Shown here piece by piece: positions 23,998-30,872 of a DNA stretch of 64,000 nucleotides. Below the pieces are notes generated by a model that was not told the origin of the DNA, ran no database searches, and saw only the letters and a program-made list of their open reading frames with translations. Origin of the DNA: Agromyces sp. SYSU T00194 (lineage in GTDB: Bacteria > Actinomycetota > Actinomycetes > Actinomycetales > Microbacteriaceae); NCBI RefSeq assembly GCF_040496035.1, contig NZ_JBEPJZ010000001.1, forward strand, positions 1,178,001 to 1,242,000. The letters are read 5' to 3'. Numbering within the stretch: the first letter of the stretch is position 1; every line of letters starts with the position of its first letter. Both the position numbers and the translations under genes were made by a program.

Positions 23998-25233
23998 TCA
24001 GCTCCCGTCGGGTCGCCGACCCGCCCACGGGTCGTAGTCGACCTCGAGCGGCTCCTGCGCCGGGCGCTCGTGCTCCGGGACGTGCTGCAGGTTCACGCGG
24101 ATGCGGTACCAGAGCGAGCTCGACCCGCGCATGCCGTCGACCAGCACGTCGGCCGGATGCAGCTGCGCGACGACGCCCGGGTGGCGCGCCTTCCAGCGCT
24201 CGAGGCCGTCGAGCGCCTCGTCCTGCGTCTTCGCGCGGGCGATCTCGAGCAACGGCATGGTCGAGGCGCGCCGACCCGATCCGTCGCCCCGCCTCGGCGG
24301 CGTCTCTGCGGGCCCGAGGCGCTCGGCCAGCTCGAGCAGGCCGTCCAGGTCTCCGGCGCCGTCGTCTATGCCGGCCCAGGGGTCGCCGCGCTCGGCGAAC
24401 CGCTCGAGCACGGTCGCCACCGTGAATCGCTCCGGGCGCGAGCCCGGGACCTCGTTCCAGTCGAGCGGCGTCGAGACACGGGCATCCGCCACCGGGCGCA
24501 CCGAGTACGCCGAGGCGACCGTGCGGTCCTTCGCGTTCTGGTTGAAGTCGACGAAGACGCTCTCGCCGCGCTCCTCCTTCCACCAGCGGGCGGTCGCGAG
24601 CCCGGGCGCGCGGTCGGCGATCTCGCGGGCGAGCGCCTCGGCGGCGAGCCGCACGTCGTGGAAGTCCCAGCGGGGCCGGATGCGCGCGTAGACGTGCATG
24701 CCGCGCGAGCCCGAGGTCTTCGGCCAACCGGTGAGGCCGTGCTCGGCGAGCACCTCGCGGGCGAGCATCGCGACGTCGACGATCTGGCGCCAGTCGACCC
24801 CGGGCATGGGGTCGAGGTCGACCCGCAGCTCGTCGGGGTGGTCGAGGTCGGCGGAGCGCACCGGATGCGGGTTGAGGTCGACGCAGCCGAGGTTCACGGC
24901 CCACGCCAGCCCAGCGGCATCCGTCAGCACCGCCTCCTCGGCCGACGTGCCCGACGCGTAGTGCAGCGTCGCCGAGCCGACGAAGTCGGGGCGGTTCTCG
25001 GGGACGCGCTTCTGGAAGAACGCCTCGCGGTCGATGCCCTTCACGAAGCGCTTGAGCACCATCGGGCGGTCGCGCACCCCGCGCAGGGCGCCGTCGGCGA
25101 CCGCGACGTAGTACCTGACGAGGTCGAGCTTGGTCAGCCCGGCGACGGGGAAGACGACGCGGTCGGGGCTCGAGACGCGCACCTCGTGGCCCGCGACCTC
25201 GATGAGTTCCTGCTTCCGCGCGGGAGAGGCCAC
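23998..25233 (-). CDS. LigD-type polymerase domain protein (standalone)
   Basis: 411 residues from GTG 25233. The eukaryotic-type primase/polymerase fold of bacterial LigD is clear: ELRVDLDPMPG carries the catalytic Asp pair, GSRGMHVYARI the nucleotide-binding turn, and KDRTVASAYSVRPVADARVSTPLDWNEV the late motif. The final 90 residues (LLEIARAKTQDEALDGLERWKARHPG) are a family-typical extension. The ligase and 3'-phosphoesterase domains of full LigD are absent and no ku gene is in view. The protein would add nucleotides at DNA ends in non-homologous end joining if partners exist elsewhere. Confidence 0.9.
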   Translation of the reverse strand: MASPARKQELIEVAGHEVRVSSPDRVVFPVAGLTKLDLVRYYVAVADGALRGVRDRPMVLKRFVKGIDREAFFQKRVPENRPDFVGSATLHYASGTSAEEAVLTDAAGLAWAVNLGCVDLNPHPVRSADLDHPDELRVDLDPMPGVDWRQIVDVAMLAREVLAEHGLTGWPKTSGSRGMHVYARIRPRWDFHDVRLAAEALAREIADRAPGLATARWWKEERGESVFVDFNQNAKDRTVASAYSVRPVADARVSTPLDWNEVPGSRPERFTVATVLERFAERGDPWAGIDDGAGDLDGLLELAERLGPAETPPRRGDGSGRRASTMPLLEIARAKTQDEALDGLERWKARHPGVVAQLHPADVLVDGMRGSSSLWYRIRVNLQHVPEHERPAQEPLEVDYDPWAGRRPDGS

Positions 25234-25300
25234 GGGGTCAGCGTATTCCCGGACTCCGCCGCGCGCGAGGGCGGGCGCGGGCCGGTGGCACGCCTTCTGC

Positions 25301-26311
25301 TCAGGCGCCGCCGGCCGCCGGGCCCGGCTCCGCCTGCACGAAGTCGATGTGCATGGCGGTCTGGGCGAGCGCCGACATGAGGAAGAAGCCCTGCAGGTTG
25401 GCCCAGCCCGCCGACCAGGTGAGCTCCGACGCGACCTCCCACACCGTGTGCGCCCGGTCGCGCTGGAGCACACGATGCACCTCGCGGGAGCGCCGCAGGT
25501 GGTGCGCTGCCGTGCTCGCGCAGCGCGCGGCCACGCCGCGGAACCGGTACTCGTGACCGGGTGCGGCCTCGTCGTCGTCGAACGCGGTGATGCGGTCGAG
25601 CGAGGCCAGGTACTCGGCGAGGGGATTCGCGGCGCCGTGCGCGCCGAGGCCCACCCCGGGGTGGATCGTCGGCAGCAGCAGGTCGCCCGTGAACAGCACG
25701 CCCGCGTCCTCGTCGCGCAGGCAGACGTGGCCGGTCGTGTGGCCCGGCGTGTGCACGACCCGTACGGTACGGCCCGGGATCGGCAGCAGGTCGCCGTCGT
25801 CGACGGTCGCGTCGGCCTGCGGGCGGTCGACGCGCTCGTCGGCGTGCAGGTCGAGCTCGGGTCGACGGGCCGCGGGCACGCCCCAGCGGTCGATGGCGCG
25901 GGATGCCGCGTGGGCCGGCCGCCGGCCGGCCATCTCGCGTACCGCGCGATCCTCCTCGCGGTGCAACACGATGCGCGCGCCCGTGGCGTCGCGGAGGTCG
26001 CCGGCGCCGCCGAGATGGTCGGTGTGCAGGTGGGTCGCGGTGATCGTGCGGACGTCTGCGAGGCCGGCCCCCATCGACGCGAGCCCGCGGGCGAGCACGT
26101 CGAGGTGGCCGTGCGTCGGCCAGCCGGGGTCGATCAGGTGCACGCCACCGTCGCCGCCGCGGACCGCGTAGCAGAGGTTGTAGGGGAGGTGCCCGCCCGG
26201 CATCGGCACCGGGATCGACCACCACCCGCCCGCGAACGCCTCCGTCTCGGGCATCTCGCCCACCGTCGCAGCCGCGTGCTGGGCCGGTGCCGTGGGCGCG
26301 AAGGTCGTCAT
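25301..26311 (-). CDS. MBL-fold metallo-hydrolase
   Basis: 336 residues from ATG 26311 (GTG 26317 is possible). The metal site is TATHLHTDHLGGAGDL (HxHxDH), followed by HTPGHTTGHVCL, TGDLLLPTIHP with the bridging Asp, and a later HEYRFRG His. The region after about 230 is a helical C-terminal extension (REVHRVLQRDRAHTVWEVASEL) found in beta-lactamase-like hydrolases with a winged-helix tail. The substrate (thioester, lactone, phosphodiester) cannot be told. It is adjacent to the LigD-type gene but 67 nt away, with no other evidence of joint function. Confidence 0.85.
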   Translation of the reverse strand: MTTFAPTAPAQHAAATVGEMPETEAFAGGWWSIPVPMPGGHLPYNLCYAVRGGDGGVHLIDPGWPTHGHLDVLARGLASMGAGLADVRTITATHLHTDHLGGAGDLRDATGARIVLHREEDRAVREMAGRRPAHAASRAIDRWGVPAARRPELDLHADERVDRPQADATVDDGDLLPIPGRTVRVVHTPGHTTGHVCLRDEDAGVLFTGDLLLPTIHPGVGLGAHGAANPLAEYLASLDRITAFDDDEAAPGHEYRFRGVAARCASTAAHHLRRSREVHRVLQRDRAHTVWEVASELTWSAGWANLQGFFLMSALAQTAMHIDFVQAEPGPAAGGA

Positions 26312-26825
26312 CGTCACGCGCTCCACAGTACGGCACGGGTCTTCGTCGTACACTTCGGGTCCGCTCGGGGTCGCCGCTCCGTGCAGCTGTGTTTCGTGCT
26401 CCGCTGCGGCGCCGGCCACGGCGTGGCCGAAGTCGACGGGAACGCGGCGTGTCGCGGCGAGGCTCGGCGCAAAGTGTCCGTGTCCGTGACGTGTGCGCGT
26501 CGAACCGCGCGTGGGCGATGAGCGCGGCGCACGATCGCACCGCACGATCGCCGCATGGAAATAGAACGTTTCACGGGTTTCACGTATCCTCGTCCGCACT
26601 GACGCGCTCACCCCCGCGACGCAGGTCGCGCTGGGGCCGGCAGGGATGCCGGGTGAGTCGCGAGTGATGACGGGTGCAGCGGATGCCGCGCGGGTCGTCG
26701 CCGACTCCGGGGCGCGAACCGGTGGCACCGAGCCGCCGGATGCGGTGGGCTGCGCCCGACGGCCCGCCGGGAGTCCGCATGCGGACACCGCCGCGCTCCG
26801 GCTGCGGCGGGAAGGAACATCTCCG
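26312..26825. other. 514-bp gap with a promoter and long GC-rich leader
   Basis: No coding frame here is convincing. ACGTATCCTCG near 26583-26593 includes a TATCCT -10-like box pointing right. If transcription begins about 26595, the DUF2316 message has a leader near 230 nt with several pairing arms (for example GCCGGCAGGGATGCCGG at about 26636-26652). I compared it by eye with cobalamin, ydaO and RNase P patterns and saw no match. Confidence 0.4.
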
Positions 26826-27191
26826 ATGTCACTCAGCCCGGAGGAACAGCGCCGCACGAGCGCCGAACTGCACGCCAACCTCGACCGCTGCGGGCTCGGC
26901 CCCGGCGAGATCCGCGCCGACCTCGGCATGAGCGCGCACCAGCTGAACGAGACCCTCGCGGTCTCGGACGACGCCCGGCCCACGGACGTGTGGCTCGTGC
27001 GCGACTACCTCGAGAAGCTCGTCGTCGCGCGCGGCGGCACGCCCGTGCCCTACACCGTGCTGACCGAGCGGATGCGGCAGGTCGCCGCCTCCTGGTACCC
27101 GCTGCGCACCGCGCCGACGCCCGTGATCCGGTCGCACGAGGCGGATGCCGCGGGCGGCACGCGCGCCGCGGCGCTCGCGCACTCGGGCTGA
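26826..27191 (+). CDS. DUF2316 family protein
   Basis: 121 residues from ATG 26826 with GGAAGGAAC 8 nt upstream. The family core is SLSPEEQRRTSAELHANLDR followed by LGMSAHQLNETLAVSDD, which looks like an HTH, and DVWLVRDYLEKLVVARGG. The C-terminus carries VLTERMRQVAASWYPLR. Members are about 100-120 residues and of unknown function; the HTH-like part hints at DNA binding. It is preceded by an unusually long leader. Confidence 0.85.
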   Translation: MSLSPEEQRRTSAELHANLDRCGLGPGEIRADLGMSAHQLNETLAVSDDARPTDVWLVRDYLEKLVVARGGTPVPYTVLTERMRQVAASWYPLRTAPTPVIRSHEADAAGGTRAAALAHSG

Positions 27192-27240
27192 GCGTCCACA
27201 CCCGACCGGGCTCGCCCCGACGCCCCGCTAGCATCGGCGC

Positions 27241-27738
27241 AGGTCGCCGACCCTCGTCATCCGCGCACCCGAGCCGCACGAGGCCGAGGCGCTCGCCCGC
27301 CTGCACGTCGAGACGTGGCGCGAGACGTACACGGGCCAGCTGCCCGACGAGTACTTCGGCGAGCGGATGCTGGAGCAGCGGCGTGGTCTCTGGAACGCGA
27401 TCGTGTCCGACCACGATCGTGACGACCTGCGCGTCGCGGTCGCGGAGGCCGACGGCACCCTGGTCGGCTTCGCCTGCAGCGGGCGGCCGCAGGACCCGCA
27501 GCATCCGCCCCGCCTGCGCCAGCTCTACATGGTCTACGTCTCGCGCTCGCACCACGGCACCGGTGCGGGCCAGGCGTTGATCGACGCGGTGCTCGGCGAC
27601 GAGCCCGCGTACCTGTGGGTGGCGAAGGAGAACCCGCGGGCGCAGGCGTTCTACGCGCGCAACGGATTCGCGTTCGACGGGGTCGAACACCCCGACGAGC
27701 ACGTCGAGACCTTCATCGAGGCGCGCATGGTGCGCTGA
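27241..27738 (+). CDS. GNAT acetyltransferase with apparently lost start codon
   Basis: The frame encodes a full GNAT domain of 165 residues beginning (R)SPTLVIRAPEPHEAEALARL, with acetyl-CoA loop LYMVYVSRSHHGTGAGQALI and C-terminal AFYARNGFAFDG. A stop (TAG) lies 12 nt before 27241, and no ATG, GTG or TTG exists in frame before 27367, which would cut off the first strand and helix. AGG at 27241 is one base from ATG and sits 10 nt after a TAGCAT -10 box, exactly where a leaderless start would be. Either the start has mutated (pseudogene) or a rare start is used. Substrate unknown. Confidence 0.7.
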   Translation, partial: RSPTLVIRAPEPHEAEALARLHVETWRETYTGQLPDEYFGERMLEQRRGLWNAIVSDHDRDDLRVAVAEADGTLVGFACSGRPQDPQHPPRLRQLYMVYVSRSHHGTGAGQALIDAVLGDEPAYLWVAKENPRAQAFYARNGFAFDGVEHPDEHVETFIEARMVR

Positions 27739-27765
27739 CGCGCCCGCCCACCGGCGTCCGCGCCG

Positions 27766-27861
27766 CTACGCCTTGAGGAACGCCCAGAGCGAGGCGGCGA
27801 GTCCGACGCCGCCGACGAGCGCGATCAGACCGATGACACTCCACAGGATGGTTTCGACCAT
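27766..27861 (-). CDS. Small single-span membrane protein, 31 residues
   Basis: From ATG 27861 the frame reads MVETILWSVIGLIALVGGVG and ends WAFLKA before TAG. It is one hydrophobic span with a Lys near the C-terminus, the pattern of a genuine small membrane protein rather than random high-GC sequence. No Shine-Dalgarno sequence is evident and the message may be leaderless. Its role is unknown. Confidence 0.5.
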   Translation of the reverse strand: MVETILWSVIGLIALVGGVGLAASLWAFLKA

Positions 27862-27909
27862 GCCGTCAGTCTGCCGCCGTCGCGGTCGGGGGTCAACGGT
27901 CGAGCGGGC

Positions 27910-28176
27910 TCACTCGCCGCGGCTCGCCGCGAGTTCGCGCGCGGTGGCGATCGCCCGGCTGAGCGTCTCGGCGTCGCCGCCCGCACGCGCCGCCGCGTAG
28001 CCCACGAGGAACGTCGTGAGCGGTGCCGCGGGGCGCACCACCTGATGGGCGGCGTCGCCAGCGAGGGACAGCAGGTCGGCGATGTCGCCCGGTGCGTCGG
28101 CGACGCCCAGCGCCGCGGCGAGTTCGGTCCACCACTGGTCGAGGATCTCGGGAGCGTCGTCAGCCATGTGCGCCAT
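27910..28176 (-). CDS. DUF6457 small protein
   Basis: 88 residues from ATG 28176 (GGAGG 3 nt upstream; ATG 28167 gives 85). The conserved part is LDQWWTELAAALGVADAPGD followed by IADLLSLAGDAAHQVVRPAAPLTTFLVGYAAAR. This small helical family commonly lies beside molybdenum cofactor guanylyltransferase genes in actinobacteria, as here. Probably it serves Mo-cofactor handling for the nitrate reductase encoded upstream, but no activity is known to me. Confidence 0.8.
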   Translation of the reverse strand: MAHMADDAPEILDQWWTELAAALGVADAPGDIADLLSLAGDAAHQVVRPAAPLTTFLVGYAAARAGGDAETLSRAIATARELAASRGE

Positions 28177-28283
28177 TGTCCTCCGGTCGGCCGGTTGCGT
28201 CCACGGGAGGGTGGTGGCGGGCCCGGCGGCCCGGCCTCGGTCCCGATCGCTGCGAGCCGATCGTGGGCGACCGCCGGGTCGGT

Positions 28284-29009
28284 TCAGGCCGGCGGATGCC
28301 CCGGGTCGAGGTCCACGCCGAGCTGGGCGGCATCCGCGGCGGTGTCGAGGTCGCGCAGTGCGTCGGCGGGGAGCGGCACCTCGGTGAGGTCGAGGGGGTC
28401 GATGAGGCGGCGCAGGGGGAGGCCGTCGAGTGGGCCGAGGGCCGACTGCGCCGTGAGGGCATCGCGGAGTGCGGGGCCGCGGTAGATCGCGAGGAGCGGC
28501 TGGCGGCGGCCGTCGGGGTCGACGGCGATGACGCCGTCGGAGGTCGGCCCGCCCTGGGCGGTCCCGGCCGCGGCGTGGGCTTCGGGTCGCACGCTTCCGG
28601 GTGCAGCGATGCCTTCGTGTGGGACGGTCTCGGCTGCGGCGGCGCTTGGCGCGACGACGGCCGGGTACGCCGCGACGAGTGCGGCGACCGCGGCGGCCGG
28701 GTCGACCAGGTCGGCGGCCAGCAGCACGACGGGGGCGTCGCGCGCGGGCAGGGCCGCGAGTCCGGCGGCGATCGCCGGAACCGGGCCGCCGAGCGGCGGG
28801 TCCTCGCGCACGAGCGTGTGCCCGGCGACGTGAGCCGCGAGCGACGGCGGGCCGACGACGACGATGCGGGAGGCATCCGTCACCGCATCGAGCACGCCGT
28901 CGAGCAGGGAGCGCCCGCGCCGCCGGAGGAGGGGCTTCTCGACCCCGCCGAGCCGGCTGCCGCGCCCGCCCGCGAGCACGACCGCGTCGTACGTCCCCAC
29001 CTCGCTCAT
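28284..29009 (-). CDS. mobA: MobA-like molybdenum cofactor guanylyltransferase
   Basis: 241 residues from ATG 29009. The nucleotidyltransferase signature is VVLAGGRGSRLGGVEKPLLRR (residues 9-29). APVVLLAADLVDP carries the metal-binding Asp equivalent, and YRGPALRDAL is the late conserved part. MobA transfers GMP to molybdopterin, which bis-MGD nitrate reductases need, and the gene is on the same strand as the nitrate reductase cluster. The insert at about 125-160 is Ala-rich and may vary. MobA is the best reading, but other NTP-transferase substrates are possible. Confidence 0.8.
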   Translation of the reverse strand: MSEVGTYDAVVLAGGRGSRLGGVEKPLLRRRGRSLLDGVLDAVTDASRIVVVGPPSLAAHVAGHTLVREDPPLGGPVPAIAAGLAALPARDAPVVLLAADLVDPAAAVAALVAAYPAVVAPSAAAAETVPHEGIAAPGSVRPEAHAAAGTAQGGPTSDGVIAVDPDGRRQPLLAIYRGPALRDALTAQSALGPLDGLPLRRLIDPLDLTEVPLPADALRDLDTAADAAQLGVDLDPGHPPA

Positions 29010-29032
29010 GTCGCCACCATATTCGCGAGAGT

Positions 29033-29180
29033 GCGGCACTTTTCAGGAGCGCGCCGGCTGAACAGCGCCGGCGCGCGCAGGGGCTGCGCCGGGTCAGCGC
29101 TTCAGCGCAGGATCGACGAGGGCAGACGGCTTGGGTGCAGCTTCTGCGGGTGCGTGCCTGGCCACTCCTGAAAAGCGCCG
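29033..29180. repeat. Intergenic inverted-repeat element, copy B
   Basis: Outer arms CTTTTCAGGAG (29039-29049) and CTCCTGAAAAG (29165-29175) are 11-bp perfect inverted repeats. Internal GCGCCGGCTGAACAGCGCCG forms a smaller palindrome. It lies between two genes of the same orientation, so it is not confined to convergent terminator positions. Confidence 0.7.
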
Positions 29181-29186
29181 TCTTCC

Positions 29187-30872
29187 TCAGGAGACCGGGA
29201 CGGCCGGGGCCGCCTCGGGGGTGCGGGCGATGAGCTCGGTGATGCGGCCCTTGCAGCTGCCGCAGCCCGTGCCCGCGCGCGTGGAGCGTCCGACGCACTC
29301 GACCGTGCGGTCGCCGGCGGCCGCGGCCTCGGTGATGCGCTCGACCGAGACACCGTTGCACCAGCAGACCGTCGCGTCCGGGGCGAACGGATCGCTCGTG
29401 GAGACCACGCCGGCGTCGTCCGAGTCGAGCCGCAGCAGCACGCTGCGGTCGGCCGGCAGCTCGCTGCCGCGCTCGAACAGGAGCGTCAGCTCGGCGCCGG
29501 TGCGGGGCATGCCGACCGCGACGAAGCCCTCGAGCACGCCGCCGCGGGTGACCATCTTCGCGTAGGCGCCGTGCGCCGGGTCGGCCCAGACGGTGACCTC
29601 GCGGCGCTCGGTGCCGTGCACGGCGCAGCCGGGCGCGTGGTCGGCGACCGCATCGGCGACGGATGCCTCGGGCTCGTCGTCGAACGGATCGGCCGACACG
29701 TCGCCGCCGGCGACCACGTCGACGCCCTCGGCCTTCAGCATCACGACCGCCGGGCGCTCCTCGGCGAGCGGGGCGAGGGACGTGTCGCCCCCGGTCGCCT
29801 CGGCCGCGAGCCGTGCGGCCAGGGCGTCGGCCTGCCGCCAGCCCGGGCCGATGAGCCCGGCCGGCCCGCCGCCGACGCGCCCGTCGGCGTCGGCCGAGCC
29901 GCGCGCGGCGACCTGGGCGCAGTCGCCGATCGCGAACACCGCGGGGTCGGTCCAGCTGCGCAGCTCCTCGTCGACGAGCACGCCGCGCTCGATCGCGAGG
30001 TCGCACGACGCGGCCAGCTCGACGCGCGGCGCGACGCCGCACGAGAGCACGAGCAGGTCGCCGGGCACCTGCTTGCCGTCGGCGCACTGCAGCGCCTCGA
30101 AGATGCGCTCGCCGCGCTCGCCGTGGCGGAACAGCACCTCCTCGGCGCGCGAGTGCGGCAGCGTCGCCGTGCCGCCGGCCCGCGCGGCGCGGGCGAGCAG
30201 GCGCCCCGCGCCGTGGTCGAGGTTGCGTTCCATCGGCACGTCGCCGTGGTGCACGACGACGACCTCCGCGCCCTGCTCGCTCGCGGCCAGGGCGGCCTCC
30301 ATGCCGAGCACGCCCGCCCCGAGCACGACGATGCGGCGGCGGCCGGCGACGGCGGCGCGCACGGTCTCGGCGTCGTCGAGGTCGCGCAGCGCGACGACGC
30401 CGGTGGGCAGCGCGCGCTCGCCGCGGTCGAGCTCGGCGGCGGTCGCGGCGCGTGCGAGGCGGTGGCGCGTCGTGCGCTCGAGGCCGGCGAGCGTCGGCAC
30501 GTTGGCGCGCGCGCCGGTCGCGAAGACGAGCCGGTCGTACGGCACGCGCGTGTCGTGGTGGGTGCGCACGACCTGGCGCGAGCGGTCGATCGCGACGACC
30601 GCCTCGCCGAGCCGCACGTCGACGCCGGCCGCGCGCGCCGCCTCCGTGTCGATCACGTCGAGGCGCTCGCGCGACGCGCGGCCGACGGCGTACTCGCCGA
30701 CCAGCACGCGGTTGTACGCGTCGTGCGCCTCCGCGCCGAGCACGGTCAGGGCGACCGTGCCGGATGCCACGGCGGGCAGCAGTTCCTCCACGAAGCGGGC
30801 GCCGACCGGGCCGTAGCCGATCAGCACGACGCGGGTGGGGCCGGCGTGGGACGGTGCGGCGTGGGTGCTCAT
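29187..30872 (-). CDS. FAD/NAD(P)H-dependent reductase with BFD iron-sulfur domain (nitrate reductase electron donor)
   Basis: 561 residues. The N-terminal FAD motif is VVLIGYGPVGARFVEELLPA, the NAD(P)H motif IVVLGAGVLGMEAALAASEQG (about 190-210), and CGVAPRVELA with FAIGDCAQVA is the late FAD site. A linker leads to a BFD-like [2Fe-2S] domain: VCWCNGVS and GTGCGSCKGRI give four Cys. The layout resembles NirB without its siroheme half, and such proteins pass electrons from NAD(P)H to assimilatory nitrate reductase (NasB role). Its ATG overlaps the stop of the nitrate reductase gene (ATGA), so the two subunits are coupled. Confidence 0.88.
   Translation of the reverse strand: MSTHAAPSHAGPTRVVLIGYGPVGARFVEELLPAVASGTVALTVLGAEAHDAYNRVLVGEYAVGRASRERLDVIDTEAARAAGVDVRLGEAVVAIDRSRQVVRTHHDTRVPYDRLVFATGARANVPTLAGLERTTRHRLARAATAAELDRGERALPTGVVALRDLDDAETVRAAVAGRRRIVVLGAGVLGMEAALAASEQGAEVVVVHHGDVPMERNLDHGAGRLLARAARAGGTATLPHSRAEEVLFRHGERGERIFEALQCADGKQVPGDLLVLSCGVAPRVELAASCDLAIERGVLVDEELRSWTDPAVFAIGDCAQVAARGSADADGRVGGGPAGLIGPGWRQADALAARLAAEATGGDTSLAPLAEERPAVVMLKAEGVDVVAGGDVSADPFDDEPEASVADAVADHAPGCAVHGTERREVTVWADPAHGAYAKMVTRGGVLEGFVAVGMPRTGAELTLLFERGSELPADRSVLLRLDSDDAGVVSTSDPFAPDATVCWCNGVSVERITEAAAAGDRTVECVGRSTRAGTGCGSCKGRITELIARTPEAAPAVPVS

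Noticed and set aside
26595..26825. Cobalamin, c-di-AMP riboswitch or RNase P RNA
   Set aside because: No conserved core of these RNAs was recognised by eye; kept only as an unassigned leader.
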